Source of the DNA: Cydia pomonella
Taxonomy: Eukaryota > Arthropoda > Insecta > Lepidoptera > Tortricidae
Assembly: GCF_033807575.1 (NCBI RefSeq)
Contig: NC_084705.1
Span: forward strand, 17,788,019 to 17,852,018
Length of the DNA: 64,000 nucleotides
Reading direction: 5' to 3'
This document shows, one piece after another, positions 53,145 to 64,000 of the stretch. A program made the position numbers and the translations under genes. The notes under the pieces are model-generated. The model had not been told where the DNA came from. It worked only from the letters and a program-made list of their open reading frames with translations, and did not search any database. How positions within the stretch are numbered: position 1 is the stretch's first letter; every line of letters starts with the position of its first letter.

Positions 53145-54770
53145 ATGAAGTCCATCCAGGTTCTTATGATGGAGTCAGGAGTTGGTCACCAGAACTCCTA
53201 ATCTACTCATCATAACTCCATCGAGTTTGGGCTCAATAGATTTACCCTGATGAGCACCATCAATCTAGATGAAGTCCAGGGTCTCATGATGGAGTCAGGA
53301 GTAGGTCACTAGAACTCCTAATCTACTCATTATAATTCCATCGTATTCGAGCTCAATAGATTTTCCCTGACGAGTACCATCGATCTAAATGAAGTCCAGG
53401 GTCTCATGATGGAGTCAGGAGTTGGTCACCAGAACTCCTAATCTACTCATTATAATTCCATCGTGTTTGGGCTCAAAAGATTTGCCCTGACGAGTACCAT
53501 CGATCTAGATGAAGTCCAGGGTCTCATGATGGAGTCAGGAGTTGGTCACCATAATTCCTAATCTACTCATCATAACTCCATCGTGTTTGGGCTCAATAGA
53601 TTTGCCCTCACGAGCACCATCAATCTAGATGATGTTCAGGGTCTCATGATGGAGTCAGGAGTTGGTCACTAGAACTCCTAATCTACTCATTATAATTCCA
53701 TCGTGTTTGGGCTCAAAAGATTTGCCCTGACGAGTACCATCGATCTAGATGAAGTCCAGGGTCTCATGATGGAGTCAGGAGTTGGTCACCAGAACTCCTA
53801 ATCTACTCATTATAATTCCATCGTGTTTGGGCTCAAAAGATTTGCCCTGACGAGTACCATCGATCTAGATGAAGTCCAGGGTCTCATGATGGAGTCAGGA
53901 GTTGGTCACCATAATTCCTAATCTACTCATCATAACTCCATCGTGTTTGGGCTCAATAGATTTGCCCTCACGACCACCATCAATCTAGATGATGTTCAGG
54001 GTCTCATGATGGAGTCAGGAGTTGGTCACTAGAACTCCTAATCTACTCATTTTAATTCCATCGTGTTTGGGCTCAAAAGATTTGCCCTGACGAGTACCAT
54101 CGATCTAGATGAAGTCCAGGGTCTCATGATGGAGTCAGGAGTTGGTCACCAGAACTCGTAATCTATTTATCATAACTCCATCGTGTTTGGGCTCAATAGA
54201 TTTACTCCGACAAGCACCATTAGGAGTTCTGGTGACTAACTCCTGACTCCATCATGAGACCCTGGACCTCATCTAGATTGAAGGTGCTCGTCAGGGCAAC
54301 TCTATTGAGCCCAAACACGATGGAGTTATGATGAGTAGAGTAGGAGTTCTGGTGACCAACTCCTGACTCCATCATGAGACCCTGGACCTCATCTAGATCG
54401 ATGGTGCTCATCAGGGCAAATCTTTTGAGCCCAAACACGTTGGAATTATAATGAGTAGATTAGGAGTTCTAGTGACCAACTCCTGACTCCATCATGAGAC
54501 CCTGGACTTTATCTAGATTGATGATGCTCGTCAGGGCAAATCTATTGAGCCCGAACACGATGAGGTTATGATGAGTAGTTTAGGATTTCTGGTGACCAAC
54601 TCCTGACTCCATCATGAGACCCTGGGCCTCATCTAGATCGATGGTGTTCATCAGGGCAAATCTATTGAGCCCAAACACGATGGAGTTATGATGAGTTGAT
54701 TAGGAGTTCTGGTGACCAGCTCCTGACTCCATCATGAGACCCTGGACCTCATCTAGATTGATGGTGCTCG
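53145..54770. repeat. 120-bp satellite array with internal orientation switch
   Basis: The exact 120-bp period is built on GGTCTCATGATGGAGTCAGG. About nine units read forward from 53145 to about 54220. Then about 4.6 units read in reverse complement to 54770. Unit variants recur every 360 bp between 53521 and 54240. Confidence 0.95.
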
Positions 54771-56390
54771 TATGCAAGCGTTAAAAATATAAATAGACGG
54801 GAGAGATAAAATATGCTGATTTTTAAAATAAGGTCTACATGAATCTAAGGTATTCAGTTCAAAAACAGCTCTTATACATTTTTTTTGCATGAGAAATGCA
54901 TCATCAATGTCCGTAGATCTACCCCACATTATTATTCCATATTGAAGGATTGAGTGGATATAACCGTGGTAGGAGGTAAGAGCCGCATCAATTGAGACTA
55001 CTTGGCTTATTCTTCTTAAAGCATAGACAAAGCGGTTCATTCTGGAACACAGGTCGGTGATGTGTTCTTTTCAGCTACAAAACCGGTCAAGAGTTACACC
55101 TAAAAATTTAAAACTTGATACTTCATCAATTTTTTTACCATTATAAATAACATCGAGATTTTGTGGTTTCCCCCTATTAGTATAGAATTGCATTAACTTG
55201 GTTTTACCTAAATTAACCTTAAGGTTGTTACATTCCAACCACTTTATTGTTCTATTTAAGGTGTCATTAATCAATGCCTCGTAAGTGACTAAACTATCTG
55301 CTTTAATAACAATAGTTGTGTCATCAGCAAAAAGATAACATTGTTGTGACAGAATATCTGGTAAATCATTGATGTATAATAGGAACAGTAATGGTCCCAT
55401 TATACTGCCTTGTGGTACGCCATATTTATTATGCACAAAATTTGATCTGTGTTTAACAATGTGTTTACTTTTAGGACAGTATTGAGATATCTCTACGCAT
55501 TGCATCCTATCCGTCAGATAAGATTTTATCCAATTATAAGCCAAACCACGAATGCCGTACCGATAAATTTTCCCCAGCAATCTTTTATGACATACAAAAT
55601 CGAACGCTTTACTCATGTCCATAAAAAGAACGCTAACAGGTATTTTCTCGTTTATGCAATCTGTAACCGTTTTCATTAGTTGAAATATAGCAAGGCTTGT
55701 ATTTCTATGTTTACGAAATCCGTTTTGCTCATCCTTAAGCAAATTCTTGCATATAAGACTTTTTCATAGACTTTAGAAAAAATGGATATAAGCGTAATTG
55801 GCCTGTAGTTATCTAAAAGGGTTTTGTTCCCCTTTTTATATAAGGGTTTGCCGATTGATTTTTTTAAAATCGTCGGAAAACAGCCTTGGGTCAAAGATAA
55901 ATTGATTGCGTGTCTTAAAGGTTCACCTACAATGTGAATACTCATCTTTATAATATCAGTACTGACATCGTCATAACCGACTGCTTGAGAATTATTTAAA
56001 GAGGCAACAACTTTTCCAAGTTCAAAAATGCTAACAAGCGGTAGGAAAATACTATTTTGGAATTGTGGTACAGATTCATGGATTTCTGACAAAGTATCAA
56101 TCTTAGGGCAGTTGTCTTCAATCACATTAATGAAATATTTATTAAAAACATCTGCTACATGATCAGGATTACTGTATACAACGTTTTTGTCAATAATTTG
56201 CTGAATGTTTTTAGTATGATTATTTGAAAACAATAAAACCATTTTCAGCCGTGTACGTTTGTTTGTTTTTTTTTGTTTCCGGATATATAAGTAGCAACCC
56301 TCGTATGTATATATTTTACTCTTATCCCACCGGAATATGCAGAATGCAGTTGACATAAGGTACTTTTTGATATAAAACACCACATATGAT
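54753..56390 (-). pseudogene. LINE reverse transcriptase relic, minus strand
   Basis: RT in pieces: 56383-55676 (NNSQAVGYDDVSTDIIK, GKPLYKKGNKTLLDNYRPIT), 55742-55071 (EQNGFRKHRNTSLAI, FMDMSKAFDFVCHKRLLGKI, YGVPQGSIMGPLLFLLYIND, YLFADDTTIVI) and 55040-54753 (C-terminal part). CR1/jockey-group in appearance. At least two frameshifts. Its 3' end runs straight into the 120-bp satellite. Confidence 0.88.
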
Positions 56391-56439
56391 CAACTTATCC
56401 CGAGGTTTTGCTGGCTAGAGATGGAAACTTGTTGTTAAT

Positions 56440-58775
56440 CCTAAGGCATGAAAAACCGCATCATCAAGGTTGAAACACACGGATCCAAGAGATGGCTGGA
56501 TCATTGCGTAACCACATCAGCCGGGTGGGATACGGTTATTGACGTGTACTGTTCCGATCACTACCCCCTTTTGATTAAATGTTATTTTAACTTGGTTAGG
56601 CCTAAGCTATTTTGTAATATAAATGATAATGAGGGCTCAAATGTGAAGCATATTATTTGGGGGGATAGAACATCAGAAGAAATTAATAAATATACTGATA
56701 AATGCAATGAGTTGTTGAAAATCATTGATTTCCCGTCCGATTTGCGGGGCTGCTGTGACGGATGCTGTATAAATAACGGTGATCATTGTAAGATACTTAA
56801 TAACTTGTACCTCAAAGTAATAACGTCATTATGTGAAGCGTCTTTATATACAGCAAGATTGTCGCTGAGGGTCGCCGGAATGAAAAGAGAGTTATAGGGT
56901 GGAATAAGCATGTTAGTGGCGTGCATAGAGAGGCCAGGGCTAGATTCCAGGACTGGGTTGTGTGTGGCAAACCTAACGGTGGACCTATTTATGATGCTAT
57001 GTGTCATAGTCGCAAAATATTTAAATCGCGGCTCAGGTGGGTTCAACGACACCAAGAGCAAATAAATATGGACTTGCTTGCCACACATCATAAAAACAAT
57101 GATTTTCGGAATTTTTGGATAGTCACAAAAAAGCTCGATTCTAGGCCTGGGCTTTCTGTGAGTGTTGAAGGTATCTCGGATCAGAAGTGCGTCGCTAACA
57201 TGTTTATGGATCACTTCAATGTGAAACCTTCCGTACCGTCGTCTGGGGGGCTCGGGAACAGCAGGTGCGTGATACTAACAAAACAGGGAGTGACCTTCAG
57301 TCACAGTTCAGCGTTAGTGAGATAGCTCGCGTATTAAAGGAAATGAAAAGGGGAAAATCTCCGGGTCACGACCGTGTAAGTATTGAGCACCTGCAGTTCG
57401 CTGGTTCTCACTTACCCCGAGTGCTAGCAATGTTTTTTTAATTTGTGTATATGTCACTCGTACCTACCGCCACTCATGACAAAAACAATTGTTATCCCTA
57501 TTGTAAAAAATAAAACGGGTGACATATCGAACAAGGCCAACTATCGACCTATTTCTGTAGCTAGGGTACTCGATGGCCTGCTAAACTCACAATTAGATAA
57601 ATATGTAACATTAAATGATGCACAGTTTGGCTTTCGCGCCGGCTTACCTACCGAAAGTGAAATTGTTTGTTTAAAGCAGGTCGTTGAGTACTACACCCAC
57701 AGGAAGACGCCTATAAATGCGTGTTTTTTAGATCTTTCCAAAGCCTTAGATCTTGTAAGTTATGACCTACTTCGGAAGAAACTTGACGAAGTACAATTTC
57801 CTAAGGAGCTCACACGTATATTTAGATGTTGGTACGCGAGCCAGCGAAACAGTGTTCGTTGGGGTAATGCGCTGTCGGACGAATATGGCTTGGATTGGAG
57901 TGCGGGGTGAGGCAAGGGGGGCTTACCTCCCCCAAGCTTTTCAATCTGTACATGGACGCCCTGATCGGTCAGCTTAGCAGTATGCATGTTGGTTGTCACA
58001 TCGATAGGGTTTGTGTTAATAACATTAGCTATGCTGACGACATAGTACTGCCGAGCCCCTCGGATAGTGGTTTGCGTATACTAATTGAAAAGTGCGAATC
58101 CTACGCCCTAAGTCACAGCCTGAAGTACAATGTGCTCAAGAGTGAGTACATGGTATTTAAAGCGGGGAACAAGTGCCCATCTCATGTCCCACCCATTCTT
58201 TTGAACGGTGAGCAATTAAAGAATTTTTTTATTGAAATATCTTGGGCCGATGACTTGCGTGATGACGCGGACATGGAGCGCGAGCGTAGGGCACTGACCA
58301 TCAGGGCCAACATGATAGCCCGGAGGTTCAGCGGGTGTACAGCGCAAGTTAAAATAACACTCTTTCGAGCGTACTGTACTTCGCTGTACGCCTGCAGCTT
58401 GTGGACTAGGTACACGCAAAGGGCTTTTAACGCCATGCGCGTACAATACATGACGCGTTCAGGGTGCTATTGAGGCTGCCGCGCTACTGTAGCGCGTCGG
58501 GCATGTTTGCCGACACGCACGTGGACGGATTCCACGCGACGCTGTGCACCGCGACGCTCCGCAGGGTGCACGACAGCCGCCACAGTCTCCTGGCCGTCGT
58601 AGCCGATAGGTGGGACAGTGGCTTGATAAGGCACTGTTCTCATCTCCACTTAAGTTTAGGTTCTAGGATAGTTATTTAAGTTAACATTAGTTGTAAGTTT
58701 AACTTTTAAGTGTACAAATTGTCATACTAACAAAATATGGACCCAAACTGTAGTCTGAAATAAATGTTTTTTTTT
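56440..58775 (+). pseudogene. LINE relic with endonuclease end and RT
   Basis: Frames 56448-56897, 56921-57325, 57443-57910, 57895-58473 and 58464-58679 read in order: endonuclease tail (DVYCSDHYPLLIKC), linker, KRGKSPGHDRVSIEHLQFAG, NKANYRPISVARVLDGLLN, QFGFRAGLPTE, FLDLSKALDLVSYDLL, GVRQGGLTSPKLFNLYMDAL, ISYADDIVL and a C-terminal block. It ends in AATAAATG plus a T run at about 58760-58778. Several frameshifts. The clade is not decided. The fragment at 20120-20760 is its sister. Confidence 0.9.
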
Positions 58776-58778
58776 TAA

Positions 58779-59560
58779 CCATAGCAATCTTAATGTATGA
58801 GCCGGTCCGTGTCGATATTGAATAGCTTGACTGTACGAGCCACGTTGCATCCCAGTTTTTAATAACTTGGCCACTGATGACGAAATTTAAATCACTGATC
58901 ATCAAGAGCATAGGTATTAGCAGTGGCGTGACACTCGACCTTTCGGGCTCTATAGGCTCAGCATTGCTATGAGCAAATATTAGGGTTGGCAAAACTTGAC
59001 GTTCCTTTGCATGCGCAACCACAGACAAAATAATGGCTTGAATTTTGACAACCTTAAATAACCGAAAGGGATAGTGCGATACATTAGAAAGGGACAACGT
59101 GATTCGTCCCTGAATCGCTCTCAAACTTCGGTTTTGTAGGAAGTGTCATTTCTGTACGGTTAGTACTATTATTTATTTTGTGTTATTATGCGAATTTTAA
59201 TCACCTACCTATACATTGAGGTTTTAACGAATTGCACTTATTTTTCAACAAAAGGAAGTTTTCCCACGCAACCCCTATAATTACATTCATTGACATTAAA
59301 TTTAATTAGATACCAATTATAAGTACCTTCTAAACTAAATAATTCTCGTTTCCGAAATTAGGTTTAGCACTAACAGTAATTTACTTACGAGTTGAAAAAA
59401 AAAATATGGGATCCAAAATATTTATCTCAGTTCTAAGACTACAAAAAACTTAGTTTTTTTTGATAAGACGACGTATTTAAAAGTACCAGATATATATGTG
59501 AAGTACTATATAGACATACGCACGCAGAGCGCGACGCCATCGCAGCAGGCCACGAGCGAC
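58779..59560. other. No gene seen
   Basis: Intergenic DNA between the LINE relic and the left 120-bp inverted repeat. No exon or element border recognised. Confidence 0.45.
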
Positions 59561-59680
59561 GCGCGGGTGAAAGTCAGAATGGCGGGTGTACCTAAATAAA
59601 AATAATTGAAAAGCATACTATATTTTTGTACCAAATTTGTACTATTTAGTACCTCCATTAAAAAAAATTTTACCTCACGG
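59561..59680. repeat. Left arm of a 120-bp inverted repeat pair
   Basis: Runs from GCGCGGGTGAAAGTCAGAATG to TTACCTCACGG. Its complement is at 61601-61720, with most bases matching. Confidence 0.85.
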
Positions 59681-59714
59681 TACGTAAAGTTATCATCAAA
59701 AAACAGTACACCAT

Positions 59715-60710
59715 TTGGAATGTCGTCGACAGCGAGTAAAGGTAGATTCTTCCATTTCTTCTTGGAGCAGCACCCTGGCCGGCGTTCCGCAAGGCGGTGT
59801 GCTGTCTCCTCTATTATTTTCCATCTTCATCAACTCCATTACTACTAATATTTCTTCTTCTTACCACCGCTATGCCGACGACCTCCAAATTTACTCTCAA
59901 TGCGTAATTAACGATCTACCTAAGAGTATCGGCTCCATAAATCGGGACTTGGAACACATTTCTAGTTGGAGCAAACGCTATGGGCTGAAAGTTAATCCGT
60001 GTAAGTCGCAAGCTATAATTTTAGGCAGCTCTCAACTCATTTCTCGGATTGACTTTCTTAACTTACCTTTCATAGTGTTTGATGGTGTCCCGGTTCCATT
60101 AATGAGCCAGGTAAAAAATCTTGGATTTATATTTGATCGCACACTGTCTTGGGTACCACAGATAAGTGAGATCAGTAGGAAGATGTTTGCTTCTTTGGGG
60201 TCACTTCGCAGGCTTCGTAGCTTCTTGCCGCTCGCTGCCAGAATTGCGCTTGCTCAATCTCTTCTTCTCCCTATATTGGATTATGCCGATATTTGCTATC
60301 TTGATCTTACAGAGGACCAGCTAAATAAACTTGAGCGCCTTCAAAACGTCTGTATAAGATTCATATTTGGATTACGCAAATATGACCACGTCTCTGAATT
60401 TCGTACCCAGCTCAAGTGGCTCCCTATTCGTCATCGCCGTAACTCTCATATTCTTGTACTTCTTAATAACATTATTTTCAACCCCTCCACCCCTCTATAT
60501 CTTAAAAAGCGTTTCAACTATCTTTCCTCGGTCCGCTGTGCGGAGATGCATCTCCTTGCTCCACCACCTTCATCATCAAAATTTTATAGCAACTCTTTTT
60601 CTTTTCGTGCTGTTCGGTTGTGGAATGCTTTGCCATTAGACATTAGACGTGCTAAATCCCTTCCCGTTTTCAAAAATCTTTTGAAGACTCATTACCTTTC
60701 GCTGCCTTAA
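59715..60710 (+). CDS. LINE reverse transcriptase, 5'-truncated but open (331 codons)
   Basis: Uninterrupted RT C-terminal half: STLAGVPQGGVLSPLLFSIF, YHRYADDLQIYSQ (catalytic YADD), VKNLGFIFDRTLSWVPQISE, then QLKWLPIRHRRNSHILVLLN and RAVRLWNALPLDIRRAKSLP. It is followed by a 3' UTR to about 61005, with AATAAA and a CTTACTTACTTA tail typical of some jockey-group LINEs. The first ATG is incidental: the N-terminal half, including endonuclease, is missing. An open frame suggests a recent insertion. Confidence 0.88.
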   Translation: MECRRQRVKVDSSISSWSSTLAGVPQGGVLSPLLFSIFINSITTNISSSYHRYADDLQIYSQCVINDLPKSIGSINRDLEHISSWSKRYGLKVNPCKSQAIILGSSQLISRIDFLNLPFIVFDGVPVPLMSQVKNLGFIFDRTLSWVPQISEISRKMFASLGSLRRLRSFLPLAARIALAQSLLLPILDYADICYLDLTEDQLNKLERLQNVCIRFIFGLRKYDHVSEFRTQLKWLPIRHRRNSHILVLLNNIIFNPSTPLYLKKRFNYLSSVRCAEMHLLAPPPSSSKFYSNSFSFRAVRLWNALPLDIRRAKSLPVFKNLLKTHYLSLP

Positions 60711-61600
60711 CTTGCCTTTATTTATGATTGTATAATATATAATGTATGTATGTATATATGTATTTATTTTATTAGTATGTAGGTATGTATTATATTGTTT
60801 GTGTCTTCATTTTGTTGAATTATATGTATATCGGCACTACCCGTTCAATGTTGTAAGTTCATAGTTTCCTGCAGGTTGTCTGGAAGAGATCGCTTCTTAG
60901 CGTTAAGACCGCCTGTTGTTACCTAACTTTTACGTGTTTTTTCATTTCCTGTCTATTTTTAAATGTATGGTGCACAATAAAGAATATTTACTTACTTACT
61001 TACTTTTATATGATTGGTTTGCCGGTTGGTAATCTGTATATACCAACCAACATACAAAACGATCTGGAAATTTCACTAGTCCAATTGTCAATTTCAATAT
61101 GTGTATGTGACCATATTAGTGGTAGTACAGACTCCTAAAAATCAGCGTTTAGACCTCACATAAAAGACATAAAAATTGGGATTCTATTCAATTTGTTTTA
61201 ACACGTTCACAGTCCTCATACAAAATGTTCCGATTTCCTCGTACGTCCAAGCAAATTGCTTCCATAGTGACCCAACAACGGCTATAGTACCCATGTTGCC
61301 CAGACTTGTGAAGACAGTTCGTCTTGATGTACTTCATCATGTACGTCATGTACTTGTATGTCACTGTAAACGTGTTAAGAACAATATTTCTGATTTTTTA
61401 TGTTCAATTTAACGGTTTTTTGTAAGTGTTTAAAAAAACTAACTAGGTAGTTGGTCAAGAAAAAAAAATATCAACAACCAACCAGGTAGACAGTAAAGAA
61501 AAAAAATTAACAACGAACCAACTAGGTTGTTGGTTACGAAAAGAAAATACTAACCGTCCACCTAGGTGGACAGACTGGTTTGTCGGCTAGTAATAGACGC

Positions 61601-61720
61601 CGTGAGGTACAATTTTTTTTAAAGGAGGTACTAAATAGTACAATTTAGGTACAAAAATATGGTATGGTTTTCATTTAATTTTATTTATGTACACCCGCCA
61701 TTCTGACTCTCACACGCGCG
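61601..61720. repeat. Right arm of the 120-bp inverted repeat pair
   Basis: CGTGAGGTACAATTTTTTTT through ACACCCGCCATTCTGACTCT and CACACGCGCG, the complement of 59561-59680. Confidence 0.85.
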
Positions 61721-63608
61721 GCACACACTCGGCTTTACCTACTCCACCGGCAACGGATGAATACCGAATTAGTTTTTGTAATTGTTTGGCTGGGATTTAT
61801 CTGTAATTAAGGCGGAATAAACCAGCCTATTTTAATACAGCCTGCGTTTTTATTTCTACGTCCAGTAGGACCCTAACACATATTTACTGCCTTTCGTTTC
61901 GTTTTTCGCTTTGTTCGTATCGTATGAACTTGGCCGGCTGTTTTCCAGATTATAATTAGGAAACAGCTTTATCCTTGCTCTATATTAATCCAAATAAAGG
62001 AAATGAAATTAAAACAGAAGCTAGGGGACAAAAATCATTTTAATTCACCAATTTAATCAATACATTCTTTACTTATCGTTAAGTGTGGCAAGCGCCACTG
62101 ATGTAGAGTTGACATGCTTAGCGAGAATTGTGGTGGTGAAATCGAATAAGCTAAATAAATAAATATATTTGCATGGGTATTTTGGGTTTTCCGTATTATG
62201 ATAGATTTATTGGGTATATTATTATAATGAATATGTACTATTATATACCATAAAGGGTGGGCGTGAACAACCTCTAAAAACTTTAACCACGTATTCAACC
62301 GACAGCGAACAGTGTATGTTTATTTTGTATATTAAAACAAAACAAACTAAGCGCTTTTATCAGTACGATACTTAACTTTCTACCAAAGAAGCACGCAAAT
62401 CAATGTTTATAATTATCCAGATTATTCGTGCCCATTCTGTACATATTACTGTTCTACAATACCTTCATAGAAAATATTCTCACCACAATTCTCACGTTGT
62501 CAAAGAGCAAGGTAATACAATACAATCGACAACAGGACTTATGGACGTTTAATTAAACTTACTTCTTTTAACAGATATGTCAGCTACCCTACACAACTAT
62601 TTTCTTTATTAAACACACTTAAACTACTCTTTAAAACTACTAAATATCAGTACTGCTCGTTACCAGTTGAAATATTATAAAATAAAAATAAACTATAAAA
62701 ATAATCATTAAAAAGTTACGATGATATTTAGATATTGTACAGAAACGAGCATATCTACAAGAACACAGCTATTACATGTATTTATCTACTATTTCAATAC
62801 AAGCTTGCGCGTTAAAAAAATAATAAGTTAGTTAGCCTCATTTACTACCTACAGTCCTTGAAAAAGGTTCAAATATAATTTATGAATATAATTTATGAAT
62901 ATAATTATATAAACATTACAAAGTACAAATATTCGATATTTATATTAAAATTCGTCTGGGCGTTACTAAACTTTAAATGGCGGACGTAAATTGGATGGCC
63001 GACCATGACGTTCGCATTTCAAAACAATGTATCAAGTCAAAGATATGATTCATTTTCATATAAGTACCTACTTCTTGATTATGTATACTGATTACTGTTT
63101 ATAGAGAGGACTCGAATATACCTGTTACACAAATTACTTATTCTAGTGATCAGACATTGTCGAAGAACTAAATACATTGAAAAAATAATCTTTCAAGCAT
63201 AGTTAAAAGGACCGAATAAAATGTATCTTTCACTTACAGCTATATCCCGAAGAATCAAGTTACATGCCCGTAAACCCGTTATTATTTTTAACGGTCCCAA
63301 AATTTAGTGACCAATACAAACATTATGCCATAGAAACTTATTTTGAAGATTATTTCGATGTTAGTTAACCATATTCATATACATTGTAGAATTCTTTAAT
63401 ATTCCTGTTAAAAGTTTTAGTTGATGGTTTCTCGTAAGATAGTTTCACTTTTGGCGTACCTTTAAACGGAGAAAAAAACAAAATATTATTATATTTACAA
63501 AATCTATAAATGATTAAATAAGACTAGCAATAAGTTTCGCTCCTGTAAAGCTGATAAAACAAATCGAACTTAGTCGTATAGGGGAAGGTTTGGACGAAAC
63601 ATGAAAAT
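61721..63608. other. No gene seen
   Basis: AT-rich DNA. A short direct repeat (AATATAATTTATG) is near 62870-62900. No exon, RNA gene or inverted repeat recognised. Confidence 0.45.
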
Positions 63609-63696
63609 CATATCGTCGCTATACTTACTCGAACTCTTATCTGATATACGTATCTAATATATAGATACGAGGTTGAGTAAGTATAGCGACGATATG
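63609..63696. repeat. Perfect 22-bp stem with inner hairpin
   Basis: CATATCGTCGCTATACTTACTC at 63609-63630 and its exact complement at 63675-63696. An inner CGTATCT/AGATACG stem sits in the loop. Confidence 0.85.
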
Positions 63697-63750
63697 TACC
63701 TTCATATTTGCATTAACTTCGTTTTAAGAGACACACCAGCCTAGCCGCCG

Positions 63751-63970
63751 CCATACAATCGAAGTTACGCTCTCATTTTAAAACGATATTCTGAAATAAT
63801 ATGGAATTTGGCAGGAACATTCAAATAACATATGGCTTTCCATCAGAGTACGAGAATATGCTTTAGGCATGGAACGCCACGAATATCTATGCCTAATACT
63901 AATTTTCGTTGCTTCAAAGATCCGCCGTATGTCGTTTTAAAATGAGAGTGTAACTTCGATTGTTCAATTG
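63751..63970. mobile_element. MITE (CCATACAA...CTCATTT family), second copy
   Basis: CAATCGAAGTTACGCTCTCA and TTTTAAAACGA at the left are mirrored by TCGTTTTAAAATGAGAGTG and TAACTTCGATTG at the right. It matches the ends of the copy at 36245-36586. Confidence 0.7.
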
Positions 63971-64000
63971 TATAGGAGCGGCTTTTAATGCTACTGTTTT

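Noticed and set aside
54220..54438. Minus-strand frame giving a repeated 40-residue peptide (LDEVQGLMMESGVSHQNS...)
   Set aside because: It is a by-product of the 120-bp satellite, whose period is a multiple of three. Most units carry an in-frame TAA, and there is no start or splice context.

Overview
The window reads as nuclear DNA of an insect, most likely a moth or butterfly. The grounds are AT-rich introns and intergenic DNA with short GC-rich exons, spliced genes with GT-AG introns, two kinds of tRNA-headed SINE, several non-LTR retrotransposon fragments, many short inverted-repeat elements, and CCTAA (insect telomere-type) words in one minisatellite. The species cannot be named from reading alone.

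Plus strand, 4376-38428: the 3' two thirds of a Dscam-family cell-adhesion gene. I reconstructed 29 coding exons whose phases agree at every junction. Together they encode 1383 residues plus a stop: Ig5-Ig9, FN1-FN4, Ig10, FN5-FN6, one transmembrane helix and a cytoplasmic tail of about 140 residues. Ig1-Ig4 lie upstream of the window. The paralogue (Dscam2, 3 or 4 type) is not resolved. The most striking feature lies inside this gene. The second FN4 exon is followed by six further near-identical tandem copies (22748-24009), separated by 23-base spacers that begin with GT (GC in one) and end with AG. Four copies are 161 bp and keep the frame; three are 160 bp and shift it. An exon that enters in phase 2 and leaves in phase 1 cannot be used twice in frame, so if the extra copies are functional they must be mutually exclusive.

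Minus strand, 49730-47653: a complete four-exon gene for a secreted trypsin-like serine protease of 272 residues, with an intact His-Asp-Ser triad and a specificity-pocket Asp, but no recognisable R-IVGG activation site. A TATA box abuts a palindromic Rel/kB-like site upstream.

The rest is mostly mobile and repeated DNA. It includes a gypsy-like integrase relic with an LTR (2.4-3.6 kb), a Tc1/mariner relic in the last Dscam intron (36.75-38.33 kb), a jockey-like RT relic (40.1-41.9 kb), a SINE apparently split by an RT fragment (45.4-46.8 kb), a TIR element with a perfect 33-bp inverted repeat and a two-exon ORF remnant (51.4-52.6 kb), a hairpin minisatellite (52.66-53.1 kb), and a 120-bp satellite with 360-bp higher-order structure and an orientation switch (53.15-54.77 kb). 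Two RT-bearing LINEs follow in opposite orientation (54.75-56.4 and 56.4-58.8 kb), then a 5'-truncated LINE with an open RT reading frame lying between two 120-bp inverted repeats (59.56-61.72 kb). Several nested MITE-like elements with clear target-site duplications occupy the Dscam introns.
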